From the NCBI GenBank assembly GCA_029204225.1, contig CM055106.1, positions 4,626,858-4,690,857 on the forward strand: a stretch of 64,000 nt of DNA, in the 5' to 3' direction. This document shows, one piece after another, positions 58,535 through 64,000 of this stretch (its first letter is position 1; each line of letters begins with the position of its first letter). The notes beneath the pieces are model-generated. The model made no database searches. It had not been told where the DNA came from and worked only from the letters and a program-made list of their open reading frames with translations. Origin of the DNA: Diphasiastrum complanatum. Lineage: Eukaryota; Streptophyta; Lycopodiopsida; Lycopodiales; Lycopodiaceae. The translations under genes and the position numbers were made by a program.

Positions 58535-59140
58535 TCGGCGATGGCGACTCTCAGACTAGGAACAACAAACTCAACAGGCATCAGGGCTTCCTGTCCATAC
58601 ACCAATATTTGAAATGGAGTTTGTCTAGTACTCACTTTTAATGTGGTTTTGAAAGCCCATAAAGCTACATGAAGCTTATGTTCCCAATCTGACCGTAGCT
58701 AGGGCTTTGATCTAGTTACTACATCAGCTTGCGAATCATCACATATGACAATTCTCCTCCACTGACGTCTGTCATCCTGACTCCTCGTCAGAATGGATAG
58801 TAGTGGCAGTGCTAGAAACCATGGCTCTTTGGTCGGTAGGTTTTGTGATCCAGGTATAAGGGTCGATCTTGACTGCGGAATCATGATTATCCAGCACGAT
58901 ACGGTTCTGTCCCCAATCATGAAGAACTTGTGATGTTCTGAGCCACGGTCTATCGAGTACGACCCTATAAGATTGGAGAGAATCAGACAAGTCCAATACT
59001 ACAAAATCTACTCTGGCTACCTTAGTATGCACTTTATTGGCTATGCCTAAATGTTTTCACCCTAGACTGGTCAGCTAGTCGAATCGTAAAAGGAGTGCTT
59101 ACCATACAAGTAAAACCCCATTCGTGATCAAGGTTGGAGG
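58535..59140 (-). pseudogene. Ty3/gypsy protease region, block B
   Basis: Minus-strand frame 59032-58772: VDFVVLDLSDSLQSYRVVLD, RPWLRTSQVLHDWGQNRIVL. This is the C-terminal part of the Ty3 aspartic protease, where relatives have Y-x-V-V-L-G-R-P-W-L; Gly is replaced by Asp here. The rest (down to 58535) is a decayed Ty3 segment absent from block A. Confidence 0.7.
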
Positions 59141-60381
59141 AAATGATGTTCAACTATGGCCGATTCTTCTGGAAACCCTCAATGCGTGATTGGAATGGTT
59201 ACATGCTTGGCATCTTTCTCCCAACCTACCTCGTGGATTGGTTGCGATTCCTCTACCTCTACATCCGGAAATGAATTGGTTGGGTGCGCTTGAGGTTTCT
59301 CACTGCCTAGTCCATCTATGTAACTCTTCAATCTTTCCTATAGGGTCGGATGCGTTTTGAGCATGGTGCCTAGAGGCATTCTGACGTCACTTCTCAATAG
59401 ATCATTAAGGACAACGATGCGTCTTTCTCCTCTTCCTTGTTATGGAAAGAGACTTAGAAACTAGAATGCTTGTTCACATTCTGTCCGGTTTCGCGAATGA
59501 ACTACATGAACCTTGGATCTACTAGAGAACGAGGGAAAGCGATAGGCTATTGATCGTTCTCGCCTTCGAACTGACGTTCAACGTCTTGCTCTCGGGCTAC
59601 CTCTCTGGCTTGGTCTAGGGCTTGAGCTTCTTTCACCCACTCTTTCATTCATCTAAAATTACCTTGCTCAACTGTGGGGTTAGGCTTTTCACCTACGTAC
59701 AAGGAGTCGGATGATCTACTAGTAGGATCGGTAGTGGTGGACTTCTTGGATGGCTCCTTATCTTTTCTTTTCTGGGCTCTAGTCTGAATGAATACCTGCA
59801 TCATAGATACTTCGGCTCTCCTACCACACTCATCAGGTGTAGAGGGGCAGAGACCTCTCCTTGTTTCTCCTTCGAGAACGGAGAAGAGAGCATGAATATT
59901 GCGGAACAGCTCTCCCGGCTGCTAGGTGTAAAAAGAGTCTAATAGTAGCTTATGCTAAAGATAATCACAGCTTTATGCATTCTGATTTCCCAACAGGATC
60001 TTAAAAATTAACTCATACTCTAAAACAAGAGTACAGTCCACCGAAGAGATTAGAGATGGTTTGTGTGTGGTACTATTGAAATCAGATTCAATGTGAAGTA
60101 TAAATCTGAAATAATGGAAGAGTAATATGATATATCACGAGTTCCTCAGGCGTCAAAGACAGCCATCGTGTGATCAAAAACTGAGGATCCGTAGACATCC
60201 GTGTTCTGATCAGAGTGAGTTTACAAGCGCGATCAAACAACAATGAAAGTGCATTCAATCACAACAAGCATTCATCTACGTTGTACACAGATAAAAACGT
60301 GCTGTTGCTATATTACATTGAAGCACAATTTATGTGTCATCATATAATCGCATAGGACTCATTTTTCTTATCCATACGGAT
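59141..60381. other. Decayed Ty3 internal region
   Basis: Lies between the Gag and protease pieces of the block B Ty3 element and so presumably held the Gag C-terminus. Frames are too broken to assign domains. Confidence 0.4.
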
Positions 60382-60878
60382 TCATCCAAGTTGCAGGAAT
60401 GGATCGGAAAGGAAGCGGGTGGTTTTGAATCTCATGATGAATTTGGCTTGTAAGATGTTCCAATCATCTCGTTCATTCTGCTGAAGATTGAAGTACAATC
60501 TTTTGTATTGTCGGTTAGGCACAGATTGAAATACCTTAACAACTCTTGTCGGCTTGTGCTTTCGCATAATCAATTTGATTGAAAAATACATGTAAAGATG
60601 TTTTATCGTACTTTCTGCATTCAGTTTTAGCTATCCATAGGCTCTACACGCTTGGGTGTAGATCTGTAGAAATCGTCGCAAATCTCCCTTACCAAAAACC
60701 TCGAAAGGTCAATCTTGGGGAAGTTCTGGATTACGTGAGGTACGAATGGCCTAGGATTGTCCATTAGGGATGGACCTACGTCAACTGGTTCATGGAGTAT
60801 TTCAATCGGTATGTTGACAAATTTCTCGAGTTCGGGAGGATCCAAAATGGATAATCTCCTACTAGACCTCAGATGCAT
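60382..60878 (-). pseudogene. Ty3/gypsy gag remnant, block B
   Basis: Minus strand: the N-terminus LDPPELEKFVNIPIEILHEP and IQNFPKIDLSRFLVREICDD (60878-60627), then a stop and a shift, then the Gag core LYFNLQQNERDDWNILQAKF followed by IMRFKT (about 60510-60420), matching the DxWxxLxxxFxxRF pattern of retrotransposon Gag. Confidence 0.7.
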
Positions 60879-61199
60879 ATAAGGGAATAGAAAGGTGAGG
60901 CTAATTTTGGATATTTTCTTTTGTTTTTTTTTTCTTTTTCTAGTTTTTATCCCTTAGATATTTTTGTAGATCTTTCTGTGTTTTAATGTCGATCAGATCG
61001 TGGATCCGAATGAGTATCTAATCGAAACGATACTGTACTCAAATCAAGATCGGATCCGGATCAAAATAAAAGTAAGACGGATGGATGGCGGCATAAATGC
61101 GAATCCAAAAGGCAATCAGGAAAAATGAAAATAATAGAAAAATACAGATGGGTTCAGATTGTCAAATGTCCAAAGTTATTATTATTTTGGTTCTCACAG

Positions 61200-62110
61200 T
61201 TGGCGAGTCAGAGACTGGGGAGTCAGAGACAGACGAGTCAGACAAGCAGAAGTTAGAACTTTTTGACTCTTAGAGCTACCTACTTGCTACAATTGATAAT
61301 TAAAGCTATCTGGGAAGGTGGCGAGTCAGATGGAGGAGGTGGTGAGTCAGAAAATGGGCGAGTCAAACAAATAATTTTTGACTCGCCGGTCTGGTACAAG
61401 GTAGATCAGGTGGTATATTGGCTATGCTACTGATGGCGAATCAAAATATTGAAAGATCAAAGAGATGTCTCTGTTGGTGAGTCAAAAAATGGTGAGATAA
61501 TCAAAATGGATGTGAAATTTGAAATGGCGAGTCAGGCAGTTTGACTCGCCGACTTCCAGAATGATGGCTCTAAGGATGTTGGTCACTATGTGTAAATGGC
61601 GAGTCAAATGGACAAGGACAAATGAAAAAAAAATAGGTTGAAAAGTCAGGCTTTTGTAGTCAGGACGCGAGTCAGAGACTTGACTCGCCGAGGTCTCAGA
61701 ACAGAGCCTACTGTCTGCTTAGCTCACTAATTACAAGCTAAGATTTACTAGCTATGCTAGAAAGTAGGACTTAAGTTAGAAAGCAGAAAGAGATAATGTT
61801 TAAGGAGGCTAAAGAGGAGCAATCATCATAAACTGAATAAAGGAATACAATGCTGCCCTACATATACCCTCTCCCTGAATCAAATAGAGGATTCAAAAAA
61901 GGGAGAGAAAAGAATTTGGAGGAAAAATAGTGCGCCCTCCCAATAGGAGGACCCCCACTCCAAATCAACGTGACCAGGTCCTAAAAATATGACCAAATAG
62001 GGCCCAAGGCTAGTATATGAATAAAAAGGGCCCTTAGGCCTGCTTATGCATAATAACGAATAAAAGAATGGACGCGATGAATGTAATGAGCCAAGTCCAT
62101 AACTCTCCCC
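61200..62110 (-). mobile_element. LTR-like region with clustered GAGTCA motifs
   Basis: Non-coding stretch that lies between the end of the chromovirus polyprotein (62330) and the leader of the block B Ty3 (61215). It thus occupies the position of a 3' LTR for the first and a 5' LTR for the second. A TATATG-type box is near 61860 on the minus strand. From 61203 to 61695 GAGTCA or its complement occurs about fifteen times, often as GGCGAGTCA. Exact LTR ends were not found. Confidence 0.4.
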
Positions 62111-62329
62111 TGGAGAAAAACAAAGCCCTCCACCGGCTAGCAAGCATAATGACTATCTAAAACAATAATGTAAGCATGCTAAATACTGAAAAATCATAAA
62201 CTAATGAAAATACTGATGAAGAGGACATAAGTCATCACAATAGATATTCCAAAAGTATCATAACTGTGTAAAACAAATACTACAAAAAAAGAATAGTCAT
62301 AGCTAGCCGAATCATGAAGTAGAGGGAAC

Positions 62330-63650
62330 ATCTGCAATGACATCTGTAGTAGAGGAAAGAACTAAAGCCATGAGGGCTCGAGTCTGATCTGCCAATAATG
62401 GTGTATGATAAAAGACATCAATAGGCTCCCAAGTGGCCTCCTCAAGAGGACGTCCATCCCACTGTACTAAAACTGAACCTGCCTGCGACGTCGACTATGT
62501 TGAAGGCGAACCTGATGGATGGCAACTGGCAAAAAAGAGAAAAACTATGGCTTTGTACGAAATGTGAGATCGCGAGGAGCATCATCCTCAATGGCAACTC
62601 ATAAAAGGCTAACATGAAATAAATCATAGGCTTGTGTAGAATCAGGCAACTGTAACCGATATGTAATAGGGATGAGGCGATCCAAGATACAGTAAAGCCC
62701 ATAATAGGATGGTGCAAGCTTCTCAGTAGAAGCATGACCATGAACAAAGTGATGACGTCCAAAGCGTAACCGGAGGTAAACCATATCACCAACCTGAAAC
62801 TCAATATGATGGCAATGACGATCAACAAAAATCTGATAGCACTACTGAACATGTTGTAAGTGAGTAGTAGCCCTAATAATAAGCTCGCAAGCACTGGATA
62901 AAAAACAGGCAATGGTAACTGGTGTATCATCAGGAGGAAGAGGCACCCCTGGCAAAAGTGGAGCACACCCATGATCCAATAAGAAAGGTGAAACTCTAGT
63001 GCTGGTACTAACAGAGCTATACTCTGCCAAACATAAATGCTGATCCCAATCCTTCTCGGAAGGACAAACAAAATATCGAAGGTAATCCTAAGGATCCAAT
63101 TAAGGACCTCAGTCTGCCCATCAGCAGTAGAATAATAAGCAGTACCCATCAGAAGCTATACATCCAAATTACGCATAAGCTCTGTCTAGAATGTAGATGT
63201 AAACTTACTATCCCAATCATATAGGATAGTACGTGGCATACCATGCAGACAAAAAAACTCTGATAGAAAAACACGTGCGCACTACACAGCTGTAATAGTA
63301 CTGCGGACCGGTATAAAGTGTGTCTGTTTCGAGAATCGATCTACCACCACCATACAAGAGTCATGACCACGGCGGGTATGAGGAAGACCAAGGATAAAGT
63401 CCATAGTAATATTTGTCCACTCGCGATGATGAATGGGCCAACTCTGGAGCAAACCAGCGAACTTAGCACGGGAATATTTATAACGGGCACAAAAAGGACA
63501 ATCACGAATAAGATGAGCTAGCTTAGACTTCATGGATGGCCAATAGAAATTGTCCTTAAGACGTGCATAAGACTTCTGAAAATCAAAATGGCCACCAATA
63601 GGAGAAGCATGAGCATCAGACAACAACTGAGGATGAATGGAAGGAGAACT
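62330..63650 (-). pseudogene. Ty3/gypsy chromovirus integrase and chromodomain remnant
   Basis: Minus strand from 63626: the zinc-binding HHCC domain (DAHASPIGGHFDFQKSYARL, then CPFCARYKYSRA) and the start of the integrase core (WTNITMDFILGLPHTRRGHD, VVVDRFSKQTHFIP). After a gap comes AYYSTADGQTEVLNW (63130), then TRVSPFLLDHGCAPLLPG, a C-terminal YLRLRFGRHHFVHGHAS, KLAPSYYGLYCILDRL and LPDSTQAYDLFHVSLL. A chromodomain end, VLVQWDGRPLEEATWEPID, lies near 62440. Stops and shifts are frequent. RT would lie to the right, but similarity stops near 63650. Confidence 0.85.
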
Positions 63651-63728
63651 GAGAATGCATATAGCTCCATAGTGATATAAACGATCATCAGCAACTATAT
63701 AAACTTGGAACTTACGAGAGGATGAAAG

Positions 63729-64000
63729 TGTTGGATTATTCTCCTTCTTACCAATCGACTAATTGGTTTTAATCTTCATCCGTTGTTTATCCAGTTCTGC
63801 AAATTTTTTCGTGTCTTTTTACAGTCTGTAGTTTTACAAGTGTTTTTACACAATCTACAGAAATACATGGAGTTTACAACAATGTTGTCTTTTTCGCCTG
63901 TCCAGAGTCCCGTAGAAAAATGCACTATCATCTTTTTCGCATTTTTTGCCTGACAGAAATCTCTTGTAAAATCACAGTGTCACATTTTTTGCTTTTTCCA
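63729..64000 (+). mobile_element. Start of a copia LTR, same family as 24420-25360 (cut by window end)
   Basis: Begins TGTTGGATTATTCT and shares the block with TTTTTACACA and CTACAGAAATAC with the LTR at 24.4 kb. The rest lies beyond the window, so whether it is a solo LTR cannot be told. Confidence 0.65.

Overview
This window looks like nuclear DNA of a land plant with a large, repeat-swollen genome. The supporting signs are AT-rich sequence, many decayed Ty1/copia and Ty3/gypsy retroelements, LINE remnants, long pure (GA)n/(CT)n microsatellites, and two plant-type genes, one with a ~10 kb intron full of transposons. A fern or another non-flowering vascular plant fits best, because of the intron sizes, the GA-rich satellites and a Penelope-like element (PLE). 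The sequence alone does not settle the taxon.

Two host genes are well supported. The first is a split gene on the minus strand (22250 down to 8909) for a TITAN-like/CENATAC (CCDC84) family zinc-finger protein, a factor linked to the minor spliceosome. Five exons can be joined in phase into a protein of about 438 residues. Its third intron (9677-19934) holds a Ty3 remnant, CT microsatellites, a GC-rich exon-like ORF and two internally deleted LINE copies. The second is an intronless plus-strand gene (37545-39833) for a 762-residue TolB-like beta-propeller protein of the plant DPP6-N-terminal-like family.

Layout. 1-4740: three copia fragments, including an LTR plus primer-binding site in reverse orientation. 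4741-8908: little that can be recognised. 8909-22250: the TITAN-like gene. 22251-24200: a GA-rich upstream region with heat-shock-type motifs and duplicated CCAAT/telomere-like boxes. 24420-28150: a copia LTR followed by two copia bodies fused tail to tail. 28400-30720: decayed ORFs, one trihelix-like. 31162-31686: a dispersed repeat that recurs at 49432-49957. 31690-37290: mostly anonymous. 37545-39833: the TolB-like gene. 41396-61215: an old segmental duplication. Block A (about 41.4-47.6 kb) and block B (about 50.0-61.2 kb) share the same order: PLE, hairpin, copia piece, gag-like leader, CTA-rich tract, Ty3 pieces. 61.2-63.65 kb: an LTR-like region packed with GAGTCA motifs, then a Ty3 chromovirus integrase/chromodomain remnant. 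63729-64000: the start of another copia LTR of the 24.4 kb family.

The most unusual item is the PLE. Its GIY-YIG endonuclease domain lies upstream of the reverse transcriptase (permuted Naiad/Chlamys-type order, not the classical C-terminal position). Its pseudo-LTRs carry all three hammerhead-ribozyme core segments with matching helices I and III, but in a linear order that no standard hammerhead topology uses. No rRNA, tRNA or CRISPR features were found.
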